Below are positions 1 through 7,845 of a DNA stretch of 16,435 nt, piece by piece. Numbering within the stretch: the stretch's first letter is position 1; every line of letters begins with the position of its first letter. The stretch lies in assembly GCA_012032065.1 (NCBI GenBank), contig JAAURV010000034.1:1-16435 (forward strand). Direction: 5' to 3'. The stretch comes from Hyphomicrobiales bacterium. GTDB lineage: Bacteria; Pseudomonadota; Alphaproteobacteria; Rhizobiales; Aestuariivirgaceae. Below the pieces are notes generated by a model. That model did no database searches and had not been told where the DNA came from. It saw only the letters and a list, made by a program, of their open reading frames with translations. The position numbers and the translations under genes were made by a program.

Positions 1-652
1 TCGCGGAGATTTCGGGCGTTCCGATGGTGCAGGCGGGCGATCTCATCGAGGCGACGTCGGACATGGGGGCGTTTGTCACGTTCTCGGGCGTGCTGAAGCG
101 CATCGCGGTGAAACTTTCGAAGATGTGCAACGATCTGAGGCTGCTCAACTCCGGGCCGCGCGCGGGATTTGGCGAGATCAGGCTGCCAGCCGTACAGGCC
201 GGTTCGTCGATCATGCCAGGCAAGGTCAATCCAGTGATCCCCGAGGTCGTGAACCAGATCGCCTATCAAGTGATCGGCAACGTCTGACTGTGACGATTGC
301 AGCCGAAGCGGGACAGTTGCAGCTCAACGCCATGGAACCGGTGATTGTGCTCAACATCCTGCAATCAATGCGCATGCTGACGCGCGGCATGAAAGTGCTG
401 CGTGAGAAATGCATTGACGGAATCGAAGCCGACCGCGAGCGCTGCAGGGAGCTATTGGAAAATTCGCTTGTGGCGGTGACCGCGCTCAATCCTTTCATCG
501 GTTATGCCAAAGCAAGCCAAGTCGCCAAACAGGCATTGACGGAGCGGCGGAGCATCCGCGACATTGTCCTGAGCGAGAAGCTGATGAACGAGGCGCAACT
601 GGCGCAAGCCTTCTCGCCCGACAATCTGCTCGGCCACGAGAAACGTCAGTAA
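1..652 (+). CDS. aspA: Aspartate ammonia-lyase, C-terminal part (5' truncated by window edge, frameshifted)
   Basis: This is the last third of an aspartase/fumarase-superfamily lyase, which reversibly deaminates L-aspartate to fumarate and ammonia in the cytoplasm. The superfamily signature GSSIMPGKVNP is encoded at 201-233, in the mobile loop that carries the catalytic serine. Downstream come the typical aspartase segments IGN-LTVTIAAEAGQLQLN and AMEPVI, and later LNPFIGYAKAS. The reading frame that starts at base 3 hits TGA at about 285. The remaining protein continues in the next frame to the TAA at 650-652. Restoring one base between 282 and 283 (GTC to GATC) recreates IGNDLTVT, as expected for the family. 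The break therefore looks like a single missing base. The choice of aspartase over fumarase C rests on the overall wording of these motifs. Its stop overlaps the convergent pilus operon by 7 bases. Confidence 0.88.
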   Translation, partial: RGDFGRSDGAGGRSHRGDVGHGGVCHVLGRAEAHRGETFEDVQRSEAAQLRAARGIWRDQAASRTGRFVDHARQGQSSDPRGREPDRLSSDRQRLTVTIAAEAGQLQLNAMEPVIVLNILQSMRMLTRGMKVLREKCIDGIEADRERCRELLENSLVAVTALNPFIGYAKASQVAKQALTERRSIRDIVLSEKLMNEAQLAQAFSPDNLLGHEKRQ

Positions 653-1602
653 GTCACCGTCACCACGATCGTGTCGGTGTAGGTTGCGGCGGGCGGCGTG
701 GCTTGGGGGGCAATCCGGCCGTAGGATGTGTAACTCTGCGCCGACCCGGTGCCGGTGCCCGCCTCCGTGTTGACGCCGATGGTGTCGCCCCAGCCGAGGC
801 TCCGCGCGGCGTCGCGATAGATGCCGTATGTCACCGAATTAGCACCATTGCTCATCAGACGTGCCGCCGGATTGCTGGCACCTGCATTGCCGCCATTGAG
901 GCCAACCGTATAGGGAATGGCCGAAGGACAGCGCACGCTGAGGGCGTTCGTCGCATCTACATTGGCGTTCAGCAGCGTCTGGGTTCCAAAACTCATGGCC
1001 GTGGCGGAGACGATGCAGGCTCCGCCGACGACCGCGCTCACCGTGAATGGCGTTTGCGTGGGGTTAAGATTCGCGGTGGTGATGGCCACGCACGTTCCCG
1101 ATGTCGAATATGCATAATTCACGCGCGTCTGCGCACCTGCAAACGACGATGTGTAAGATCCCACGGGCACAGCCGGCTGACCGGAGAATATCCTCCCCCT
1201 CACGGCCGTCGTGCTTGTTCCGGAACCTGCGCCATTCAGCGTGATGTTAATGGTGGGCGGTATCGGCGGCAGGCCCCAGATGCGAGAGCCCCAGACCGTG
1301 GTAAAAGCAGCGTTGCGATAGAGATTGTAGCGGAGCTGATTGACGCCATTCAGCATGTAGCGATTGGCGCCGGTTCCGTCGACGCCGCCCGAGCCTGCGT
1401 TGAAGTTGGGGCAAATGCGCACGATGCTCCCCGCTGTCCCGGTGCAGCTGGCCTGGAAATTGACGGTGGTGTTGTAGTTAACCCCCGTGGTCAGATCGAC
1501 CGTGCCGAAGTTAATGTTGGGCATCGTAAAGGTGCAGCTCTGCGCCAACGCTGGAGTTGTGCCCAGCGCCAGTAAGAAGACGGCTGCAAGCCATCGCGTC
1601 AT
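646..1602 (-). CDS. Two-domain spore coat U (SCPU) protein, CsuE-like pilus tip adhesin
   Basis: A secreted 318-residue protein with a Sec signal peptide (residues 1-20, ending ALA-QS) and two SCPU domains, about 21-178 and 185-318. Cysteines at 23, 53, 64, 171, 196 and 225 could form disulfides in each domain. The second domain carries FGTQTLLNANVDA, nearly the same as the major subunit of this operon, and both end in VTVTY, the terminal strand typical of SCPU proteins. In Csu-type archaic pili the last gene encodes a two-domain tip adhesin, so this gene probably caps the fibre and binds surfaces. Domain 1 has a hydrophobic stretch with two Trp and several Pro/Ile (104-120), possibly a surface-contact loop (inference). 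The ATG at 1602 forms an ATGA overlap with the usher stop, with GGAG 10 bases upstream. This start is preferred over an in-frame TTG two codons earlier. Confidence 0.88.
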   Translation of the reverse strand: MTRWLAAVFLLALGTTPALAQSCTFTMPNINFGTVDLTTGVNYNTTVNFQASCTGTAGSIVRICPNFNAGSGGVDGTGANRYMLNGVNQLRYNLYRNAAFTTVWGSRIWGLPPIPPTINITLNGAGSGTSTTAVRGRIFSGQPAVPVGSYTSSFAGAQTRVNYAYSTSGTCVAITTANLNPTQTPFTVSAVVGGACIVSATAMSFGTQTLLNANVDATNALSVRCPSAIPYTVGLNGGNAGASNPAARLMSNGANSVTYGIYRDAARSLGWGDTIGVNTEAGTGTGSAQSYTSYGRIAPQATPPAATYTDTIVVTVTY

Positions 1603-3981
1603 TTGCAAACTACTCCGGAGATGAAAGTTTGAGGTTCATCGTCCCGTGGCGTAGCGGGAAACGCAGCCGTGCATGAGCCGCCACGCAGGGCGAGCGTCAG
1701 CGTGTTCCGCGGCAACAGCCGGGTCAGGTAGGCCTGGCCATCATAACCGACAGTGAATGCCTCGCCAGCGCCGGATGTGCCTTCGGTTCCCGGCGGGATG
1801 GGCCGGCCCTCGCCGTCCACGAGTTCCACAATCGCAGCCTCGATGCCGCGCTTGACCTTGAATTCGACCTTGGCGCCGGCGCGCGAGGGCGGTACGGACT
1901 CAGCCACCGTCTCGCCGAAGGCCGCATCCATCGGAAGGTCCTGGGCCTCGATCTCGATCTTGTTCTTCTCGTAGGCCCTCAGTCCGGTCACCAGGAGCTT
2001 GCCGGATTTTCCGGTGCGGCCCACGTTGCGGTTCTCGTGATAGACCGTGACGCCGGGAGCGCCCGCGTCAACCACCGCGAAAGCATCGTCGACGCGGCGC
2101 GAAACGAACATGCCGCCATCGGCGAAGACCACCGAGCCATCGGCAAGCGCCGTCGTCAAGGTTTCGCCGCCCGCGTGACTGATGCCCGCTTCCATGTCGG
2201 CGAAGGCCGTCCGGTACGATGCGCCGGCGCGATAGGAGGGCGCATCGCCTTCCCGAACTTCGGCGCGCCAGCCGAAGCTGCCTGGCGTGTCGCCTCGCGG
2301 CCTCGACACATCGGCGCTGACGGAAACACCGGTTTCGCTCGTAGACACACCCGCCGATCCATAACCCCATTGGCCCAGAGGCGCGGAGAAGAAGGCGAAG
2401 GCGCCGTAGTTTCCGCTGTCGCCAAAATCCATAAAGGCCGAGACGCTGAACGATGACTTGTCCCACAAGGGCCGCGTGTAGCTCGCGGTGGCGATCCAGT
2501 TTTCCTCGCCATCGGCGCTTTCGACATGAACGCCCGAGAGGCCGAGACCTCCCTTCTCGTCGAACGGAAGAGTCAGGCTCAGCGAAATCCTGTCGATGGC
2601 CTTGGCGGGTTCTGCGTCGGACAAGTCCGCCGCCGAACTTGCGGCATCGCGCGATGTGACGAAGGCGAGATCCGAATATTCGCCAAAGGTGCGGGATGTC
2701 GAGGCGCTAATGGTCACGCCCAAGAGTTCCGTATCGAGTCCGGCATAGACCTGAATGCCATCGCGGCCATCGTAGGTGGATGCAGCGGCCGAAAGGTTGC
2801 CGATGGCAAAAGTGCCCAACGCCGCGACCAGCCCAGCGCCGCCATTGACAAGGCCATCGCCTATCTCCGCGTGGGCTTCGGCAGTGAGCCAATCGGTGAC
2901 GCCGTGACGAAAGCTCGCCGAGGCCAGCGGGCCCTCTCCGTAATCGAACGACTCGCTGCCGTAATTTTGCCGGGCAAAACCTGCTTCGGCGGAGAAATCG
3001 GTCAGGCCCGGACGCAACAGGTCGGAGGAGGCGATGAAATCCGAGATGGTTTCGGTTTCGCGTCCCGTGGCGTCGCGCACCACGATGCGCGCTTCGCCTC
3101 TGCCGGTGACGGCGGGGATGTTGGCGATCGCCCATGGGCCTGCCGGCACGTCCTGCGAATAGGTCTTCACATTGCCGATGTAGACATCGACGGTCGAAGG
3201 AACGGCAGCGCTACCCGAAGCGGACGGCAACGGCATGGTGATGAGATCGGGCCTGATCCCGAAGTTCCGGCGCAGTTGCGCGCCGCCCATCCGCACCGGC
3301 CGCGTCCATGCGAGGCCGCCGGTAATGATGTCTCCGGCGGAGCCTTCGACCATCCAATCCGTGCGATCGGTACTCAAGGTGGTGTCGAGACGCAGAACTC
3401 CTTGATCGCTCTCCTCCGTCTCGCCGAGAATGAGTGAGTTCGAGAGCACGCCCACGGGGCGAATAAGCGCGGCCGTCGAGCGTGAGCGATGCACCGCTGG
3501 TGTCCGCGAGACTGCTTTCGCCTCCGATCGTCGCGGATGCAAACGCCGCGTAGTTGAGCACCACTCCGTTGCCGGGGGTTTCCGCCGCCGCGTTGCCGTT
3601 GGCTCGAGCATCGTAGGTCTTCGAAAGGCGGGCGGCATCGCCGAGCCCGATGTCGACCGATTGCGCGGCCTCGTCGTAGTTCACCACTGCGCCGGAGAGG
3701 CTTGCGAGGGCGACGAGTTGTTGCGAGTTTTCAACGCCGGTTTTGATGCCGAGTTCGCCAAGTTCGCCAGCGGCCGCATGAAGCGATCCATCCGGCATCT
3801 GCACGAAGGCTCCGATCAGGCCCAGCGTCTGGCCATTGATCGAGACCTCGAGTTGAAGCGGCATGCCTTCGCGTGCCGCGGCGAGAGCAGCGGGCGAGAC
3901 GCATAAGAGGATTGTCGTCAGCGCGGCGGCGAGGAGCCTAGTTCGCCGCGGCAACCTCCGCTTTGGCTTGAACCGGGCCAT
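1599..3981 (-). CDS. Outer-membrane fimbrial usher (PapC/FimD/CsuD family), frameshifted
   Basis: An outer-membrane usher that would accept chaperone-subunit complexes in the periplasm and secrete the growing pilus. The N-terminal frame (from 3981) gives a signal peptide with an Arg/Lys-rich start and LLAAALTTILL core, then an N-terminal domain ending LDGRAYSP at residues 168-175. The other frame takes over with GVLSNSLILGE and runs through classic usher segments: GDIITGGLAW, VRMGGAQLRRNFG, VPAGPWAIANIP, LTDFSAEAGFARQNYG, and a C-terminus with two Cys (GGSC and GVVCK). Removing one base from the GGGG run at 3456-3459 joins them as YSP-VGVLS, giving 793 residues, normal for the archaic branch. 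The ATG at 3981 has GGAAGG 5 bases upstream and lies 44 bases inside the chaperone gene. The stop overlaps the tip-adhesin start (ATGA). Error versus true mutation cannot be settled here. Confidence 0.9.
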
Positions 3982-4666
3982 CGTTTCCTTCCGCCGTGAG
4001 CAGCACGGTGGAACCTGGACGCAGCCCTTTCACAGGCTTGCGGAGTTCGAACCGCGCAGTGGAATTGGCGAGGACATAGCCCACGAGGCCTGGCCCGAAA
4101 TCGACCGGCCGGCCGCCTTCGGGCTTGAGCGACAAGCCCGATAGACGCAGATGATTGCCGCCCGAATTGACCACTGTGACGACGGTCTTGCCGTTCCGCG
4201 AACGGACCGACCAGTCGAGCGCATCAGCCTTCTGGGCTGCTGCGTTAAAGAAGACGGGAATCGAATAACGCAATACAAAGTTGATCGACAAGCCCGCCTT
4301 GCCATGGGCCGGCGGCAGTTCATCCACGATGAGGCGGTAGGCCTCCTCGCCTTCAATTGGTGTTTTCGATGTCCGCACGATGCGGATCACATTGCTTTTC
4401 GCCGGATCGAGTTTAACGATCGGCGGCGAGGCAACGACGTCTCGCGTTTCGGCGAGCACGTCCTTGCCCTTGACCTGGGTCCAGCGGAAAATCCGAACCT
4501 GGGCATTGATGGCGGTATCGCCTGCGTTGCGCAGCGTTATCTTTGAAGCAGCTCCCGGGGCCGGCACATCCAGTCTCACGGGTGCGACTTGCAGCGCGGC
4601 GGCTTGCGCCACCGCGGTCATCGCACCGAGCGCCAGAAGCCCGGCCAGTAGGAGCTGCTTCATCAT
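3938..4666 (-). CDS. Periplasmic pilus assembly chaperone (PapD/CsuC-like)
   Basis: A 242-residue protein with signal peptide (1-23, VAQAAA) and the two immunoglobulin-like domains of pilus chaperones. Domain 1 starts LQVAPVRLDVPAPG, followed by ITLRNAGDTAINAQVRIFRW and the family hallmark VDELPP near residue 118. The G1-strand region INFVLRYSIPVFF (128-140) would donate the strand that completes an SCPU subunit. Domain 2 has VVNSGGNHLRLSGLSL (165-180). In this family a chaperone folds subunits in the periplasm and delivers them to the usher, so it should serve the two SCPU proteins encoded beside it. The first of two adjacent ATGs (4666) has AGGA five bases upstream. The gene lies 18 bases after the subunit gene, and its 3' end overlaps the usher start by 44 bases. 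Family assignment is firm; pairing with these particular subunits is inferred from the operon. Confidence 0.92.
   Translation of the reverse strand: MMKQLLLAGLLALGAMTAVAQAAALQVAPVRLDVPAPGAASKITLRNAGDTAINAQVRIFRWTQVKGKDVLAETRDVVASPPIVKLDPAKSNVIRIVRTSKTPIEGEEAYRLIVDELPPAHGKAGLSINFVLRYSIPVFFNAAAQKADALDWSVRSRNGKTVVTVVNSGGNHLRLSGLSLKPEGGRPVDFGPGLVGYVLANSTARFELRKPVKGLRPGSTVLLTAEGNDGPVQAKAEVAAAN
3986..3992 (-). promoter_or_regulatory. Shine-Dalgarno of the usher gene, internal to the chaperone gene
   Basis: On the minus strand GGAAGGA lies four bases before the ATG at 3981. It supports the usher start inside the chaperone coding sequence despite the 44-base overlap. Both reading frames remain plausible protein sequence across this stretch. 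Confidence 0.6.
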
Positions 4667-4684
4667 GTCGTTCCTGATCGCGGA

Positions 4685-5176
4685 TCAATAGGTGACGGTG
4701 ATCGCCACGACATCCGTGTAGGCGGTGGCGTTGGCGGGCGGAGTCGTCTGAGTTGGAATGCGGCCATAGACAGTGATGTTCTGGGCCGCGCCGTTCCCGG
4801 TGTTGGGATAGGGTGCTGCACCCGCGGCCGTCGGCCAGGTCACGGTGCGCCCGGCGTCGGTATATAGTTCGTAGTCGACATAGTCCGCGGTGGCGCCCAG
4901 CCTCATGCGGCGCGTCGCATTCTGGCCGTTGTCGAGGGAGACATCGTAGTCGGTGCCGGTGGTGCACTGAACCTGGATGGTCGTCGACGCATCGACATCG
5001 GCGTTGAGCAGGGTTTGCGTGCCGAAATCGAGCGTGGTGGACGCCGGAGACGACACGACGCAGGTCTCCTGGATCACGACCTGGACGTTGAAGCTGCCGG
5101 TGGCCGTCGCGGCAATCGCAGAAGATGCCGCCAGAGTGGCGGCAAGCGCCGCCGAAGCAGCAAGAAGTTTACGCAT
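4685..5176 (-). CDS. Spore coat U (SCPU) domain protein, CsuA/B-like major pilus subunit
   Basis: A 163-residue secreted protein: signal peptide 1-22 (KLLAASAALAATLAASSAIA), then a single SCPU domain with one cysteine pair (C39 in QETCVV and C71 in VQC). It ends ITVTY. The mature N-terminus (ATGSFNVQVVIQ) alternates hydrophobic and polar residues, as expected of the donor strand that links subunits in chaperone-usher fibres. Size, position as first gene of the operon and one-domain structure suggest the main structural subunit. I chose ATG 5176 because GAGG lies six bases upstream; an in-frame TTG at 5200 would add eight residues that do not look like a signal peptide. No second or third minor subunit gene (CsuA, CsuB equivalents) is found between it and the chaperone gene 18 bases on. 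Confidence 0.9.
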   Translation of the reverse strand: MRKLLAASAALAATLAASSAIAATATGSFNVQVVIQETCVVSSPASTTLDFGTQTLLNADVDASTTIQVQCTTGTDYDVSLDNGQNATRRMRLGATADYVDYELYTDAGRTVTWPTAAGAAPYPNTGNGAAQNITVYGRIPTQTTPPANATAYTDVVAITVTY

Positions 5177-5357
5177 TTTATGCCTCAAATTACAGAACAA
5201 GGCCCGGCCATCCGCCCGGTCCCCCCGGGCAGCTCCGAAACCTTCTGGCAGAGTCAGATTTCGCGGTTAATTTTCCGTCAATGGCGTATGCGGAACAGGA
5301 CTGGTGTTGCAACGAGGACTCTGTTTATCTCCGCTGGCGGGAGTTGGGACAAACAGA
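5177..5357. promoter_or_regulatory. Divergent intergenic region between pilus operon and aldo/keto reductase
   Basis: The 181-base spacer should contain promoters for both flanking transcripts. On the minus strand TTGACG (5281-5276) fits a sigma-70 -35 box, but the hexamer 17 bases on, TCTGAC, is a poor -10, so the promoter call is weak. Nothing clear is visible for the + direction, and the AKR start has no strong ribosome binding site. Confidence 0.3.
5214..5230 (-). other. GC-rich hairpin in the predicted leader of the pilus operon
   Basis: GCCCGG (5214-5219) and CCGGGC (5225-5230) form a perfect six-base-pair stem with a five-base loop. It lies about 40-55 bases before the first subunit's ATG, so in a leader transcript it would fold upstream of the ribosome binding site. 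There is no U-run on the minus-strand side, so it is not an ordinary terminator. Function unknown. Confidence 0.35.
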
Positions 5358-6376
5358 ATGAAACACAAAGTTTTCAAGGCTCCGTCCGGAGCGGCGATCA
5401 GGTTTGGCGAACTGGGCTTTGGAACGGCGCCGCTCGGCAATCTGTTCCGCCCGCATGGCGAGAAGGACGCGCAGGCAACGCTCGATGCCGCGTGGAACGC
5501 GGGCATCCGCTACTACGACACCGCGCCGCTCTACGGACTGGGGCTGTCGGAGACACGGCTCAACCATTTCCTGCGAGGCAAAAACGTTCGGACTACATCG
5601 TCTCGACCAAAGTTGGGCGGCGGCTGAAAGTCTGCGCGCCGAAAGATCGCACGGGCATCGGCAAGTTCTTCGATACGCCCTCGCGGCGCGAAGCCTACGA
5701 TTACACCTACGACGGCATCATGCGCTCGCTCGAGGATTCGCTGGAGCGTCTGGGCATCGATGCGGTCGATATTCTCTTCGTGCACGATATCGATGTGTTC
5801 ACGCACGGGAGCGAAGCGGCGCGCGATGCCTATGTCGAGACACTCATGTCCTCGGGCTACAAAGCATTGATCAAACTGCGCGACGAGAAGGCAGTGAAGG
5901 CGATTGGCGCCGGCGTCAACGAATGGCAGGTGTGCGAGACGCTTTTGAAGCGCGGGGATTTCGACCTCTTCCTGCTGGCGGGGCGGTACACGTTGCTTGA
6001 GCAAGAAGCGCTCGAATCGTTTTTGCCGCTGTGCGTGGAACGCGGCGCTGGCGTCGTGCTCGGGGGGCCTTACAACTCAGGCATCCTTGCCGTCGGGCCT
6101 GTCAAAGGAGCGATGTACAATTACGACCCAGCTCCCAAGGCCGTTCTTGACAGAGTCGCTGCCATCGAAGCCGTATGCAAGGCTCATAAGGTGAAGCTGC
6201 CGCAGGCGGCGCTGCGGTTTCCGCTGATGCATCCATCGGTCGTCACAGTGATCCCGGGTGCGGCTAGCCCCAAGGAAGTGGCGCTCAATCTCAAGACCAT
6301 GAGCGTCAAGATTCCTAAGGAGTTGTGGAAGGACTTGAAGTCGAAAGGCCTAATGCGCGCCGACGCGCCGGCTTAG
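5358..6376 (+). CDS. Aldo/keto reductase, D-threo-aldose 1-dehydrogenase (L-fucose dehydrogenase)-like, frameshifted
   Basis: A cytosolic NAD(P)-dependent oxidoreductase with an (alpha/beta)8 fold, about 339 residues after correction. The N-terminal frame gives FGTAPLGNLF and AGIRYYDTAPLYGLGLSETRL, containing the catalytic Asp and Tyr. After the break the second frame gives DYIVSTKVGRRL (catalytic Lys) and DILFVHDID (catalytic His), so the full tetrad is present. Adding one A to the A5 run at 5580-5584 joins them as LRGKKRSDYIVS. The wording is closest to the subgroup that oxidises L-fucose or D-threo-aldoses at C1, or pyridoxal 4-dehydrogenase; the substrate cannot be fixed from sequence. 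Start at ATG 5358 fits the family N-terminus. The stop overlaps the convergent methyltransferase gene by four bases. A lactonase-like amidohydrolase and a sugar-type importer lie 5-6 kb downstream and may act in the same route (inference). Confidence 0.85.
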
Positions 6377-6987
6377 GTGGCGCTCACAACCTGGCCGATC
6401 GAGCACCCTTTCAACGGCTTCACCTTGAAAGCGGGAAGCCTGAAACCCAGTACGCGGCGCGCCGAGAGAAACCTTATCTTGGTTCCTCCTGGGCGCTCGG
6501 TCTTGTAATCAAGATTCAATCCTCTGCTAACCAGCGCCAACTGCAACTCGCGGACGGTCTGACTGCGGCTGCCTTCGACAAAGCACCAGGTGCCTTCACG
6601 AAAAATCCCGAACTGACGCTCGTTGTTAAGCGAGCCATCGAAGATGACGAGATCGAAACTCATGTTCATGTCCAGTTCGGATGCATTGCGGATCAGTTTC
6701 AGGCCCGCCGTGCCGATGCCTTTCAGATTTGCGTCAAGCTCGCGCAAGCAGACCGGATGGTTTTCCGATGCTGTGATCTCGGCTGGACGGTTGGGGTGTT
6801 CGAGCAGGAGCTTGGTGATCGTCCCGATGCCGGCTCCGATTTCGAGGACATTCCGTGGTTTGATGCGGCCCACAAGCCGCGAGAGTTGAATCAGCGCGAA
6901 CTCCGCGGCGATATACCGTGACTCGGGCTTCGCGTTGAACTCCGCGTAGATGCGGCGCGCAAGCGCATCCAATGTCTGTTCGCTCAT
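6373..6987 (-). CDS. Class I SAM-dependent methyltransferase, substrate unknown
   Basis: A 204-residue soluble protein. Motif I of the Rossmann-type SAM fold is clear, VLEIGAGIGTITKLLL (residues 47-62). An acidic residue after strand 2 (E75 in TASEN) could bind the SAM ribose. FDLVIFDGSLN (111-121) is the usual strand-4 motif and TWCFVEGSRS (133-142) follows as strand 5. This layout is like small O-methyltransferases, but I do not recognise a specific family and give no substrate. ATG 6987 has AGGGG nine bases upstream. It is 65 bases downstream of hugZ on the same strand with no terminator between, so the two genes are probably co-transcribed. The TAA overlaps the AKR stop by four bases. No membrane segment or signal peptide is seen. 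Confidence 0.75.
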   Translation of the reverse strand: MSEQTLDALARRIYAEFNAKPESRYIAAEFALIQLSRLVGRIKPRNVLEIGAGIGTITKLLLEHPNRPAEITASENHPVCLRELDANLKGIGTAGLKLIRNASELDMNMSFDLVIFDGSLNNERQFGIFREGTWCFVEGSRSQTVRELQLALVSRGLNLDYKTERPGGTKIRFLSARRVLGFRLPAFKVKPLKGCSIGQVVSAT

Positions 6988-7052
6988 TCTGCTCTGCCCC
7001 TGAAGCGTTGCCGTGGTCTCGAATCAAATGCGGGGCCCACCAAACGGGGCCG

Positions 7053-7751
7053 TTACCCCTTCATATGCGCAAACAGCCGCCGGAGCGCAACCATCGAGAA
7101 TACCGGCTCGGAAAAATTGAGGCGGAGAACCTTGCTGCCGTCCGAGATGCCCGCGCCGTCGCAGTCGATGGCGGTCATCCGCCAATCGGTATCGGGGTCG
7201 CCTCCTAACGATTTTGCGTATCGCTTGACCGCATCAGCATGGCCGGCGTTCATATGCGTGACAGCGCTTTCTTCAAGTTCCACCATCTCGCTGGCGGAAG
7301 GGAACACTTCGCCTGGCTCCAATGTCTCGATGCGGCCAAACCCAGCGACGGCGTGGATCGCCGCTGGGATCATCCGCCAAAAGCCGAAGTCGCCGAAATC
7401 CGCGTACATCGCGGCGGCGGGGTGATGGGCGAGATAGCGGCGGCGGACCCCCTGATCGTCAGTGCGCTCAAAACGCCCCAGGACGGTGACGCGGGGGCCA
7501 GTCAGGACGTCGCCCGCAGGCGGCGGCTCGGCCACCATGATGCTGGCGGCGGGATCGGCTTCCAGGTTCTGGGTGTGCCAGGCGAGCCTGGAGATTAGAA
7601 GTAGAGGATGGCCTTCGCCATCGGTTGCGATGTTGGCGAGCGAGGCATAGGGCGTACCGCCCTCCCTCGATTTGGTGGCTAGGCTGGCGAAACGAGCCCT
7701 TCTCAGAAGCTGCCGCGCTTCGGTGCCTGTAAATGTACGATCCTTGACCAT
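7053..7751 (-). CDS. HugZ-family protein (pyridoxamine 5'-phosphate oxidase-like fold plus DUF2470 domain)
   Basis: A 232-residue protein with an FMN-binding split-barrel N-terminal domain (about 5-145; TPYASLANIATDGEGHPLLLISRLAWHTQNL and the VTVLGRFERT strand) and a C-terminal DUF2470-like domain (about 155-230). In characterised HugZ proteins this pair degrades heme to release iron, while relatives may bind flavin, so the reaction here is uncertain. The DUF2470 signature usually reads HMNxDH; here it is HMNAGH (166-171), with the acidic residue replaced by Gly. ATG 7751 has GAGG seven bases upstream. A longer in-frame extension from 7895 begins with a hydrophobic run but lies inside the start of chvI on the other strand, so it is rejected. 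The gene is divergent from chvI across 94 bases. Confidence 0.83.
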   Translation of the reverse strand: MVKDRTFTGTEARQLLRRARFASLATKSREGGTPYASLANIATDGEGHPLLLISRLAWHTQNLEADPAASIMVAEPPPAGDVLTGPRVTVLGRFERTDDQGVRRRYLAHHPAAAMYADFGDFGFWRMIPAAIHAVAGFGRIETLEPGEVFPSASEMVELEESAVTHMNAGHADAVKRYAKSLGGDPDTDWRMTAIDCDGAGISDGSKVLRLNFSEPVFSMVALRRLFAHMKG

Positions 7752-7845
7752 TGCCGATCCTCGCATTCCGGCAGCTTTTCGTCTATGTTGGCCGCCACAA
7801 TTTGTTCCAGTTTCACCCCTAGAGGCGGCGGAGGAACCAATAAGG
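7752..7845. promoter_or_regulatory. Divergent promoter region, hugZ / chvI
   Basis: These 94 bases between two divergent starts must hold the upstream signals of both genes. GGAGG at 7830-7834 plus AAGG next to the ATG serve chvI; GAGG serves hugZ. I see no convincing -35/-10 pair or operator repeat. Confidence 0.4.

Noticed and set aside
703..1575. A 290-codon open frame on the + strand opposite the tip-adhesin gene
   Set aside because: Its translation is rich in Arg, Ala and Gly with no domain, and it lies entirely antisense to a gene with signal peptide and SCPU motifs. It is a high-GC shadow frame.
5580..5584. Programmed frameshifting in the AKR gene at the A5 run
   Set aside because: The run is short, no downstream pseudoknot or upstream Shine-Dalgarno-like stimulator is seen, and similar breaks occur in four unrelated genes of the window.
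7031..7051. Possible terminator between hugZ and the methyltransferase gene (two GC blocks)
   Set aside because: The blocks are direct repeats of CGGGGCC and not inverted, and no T-run follows on the minus strand.
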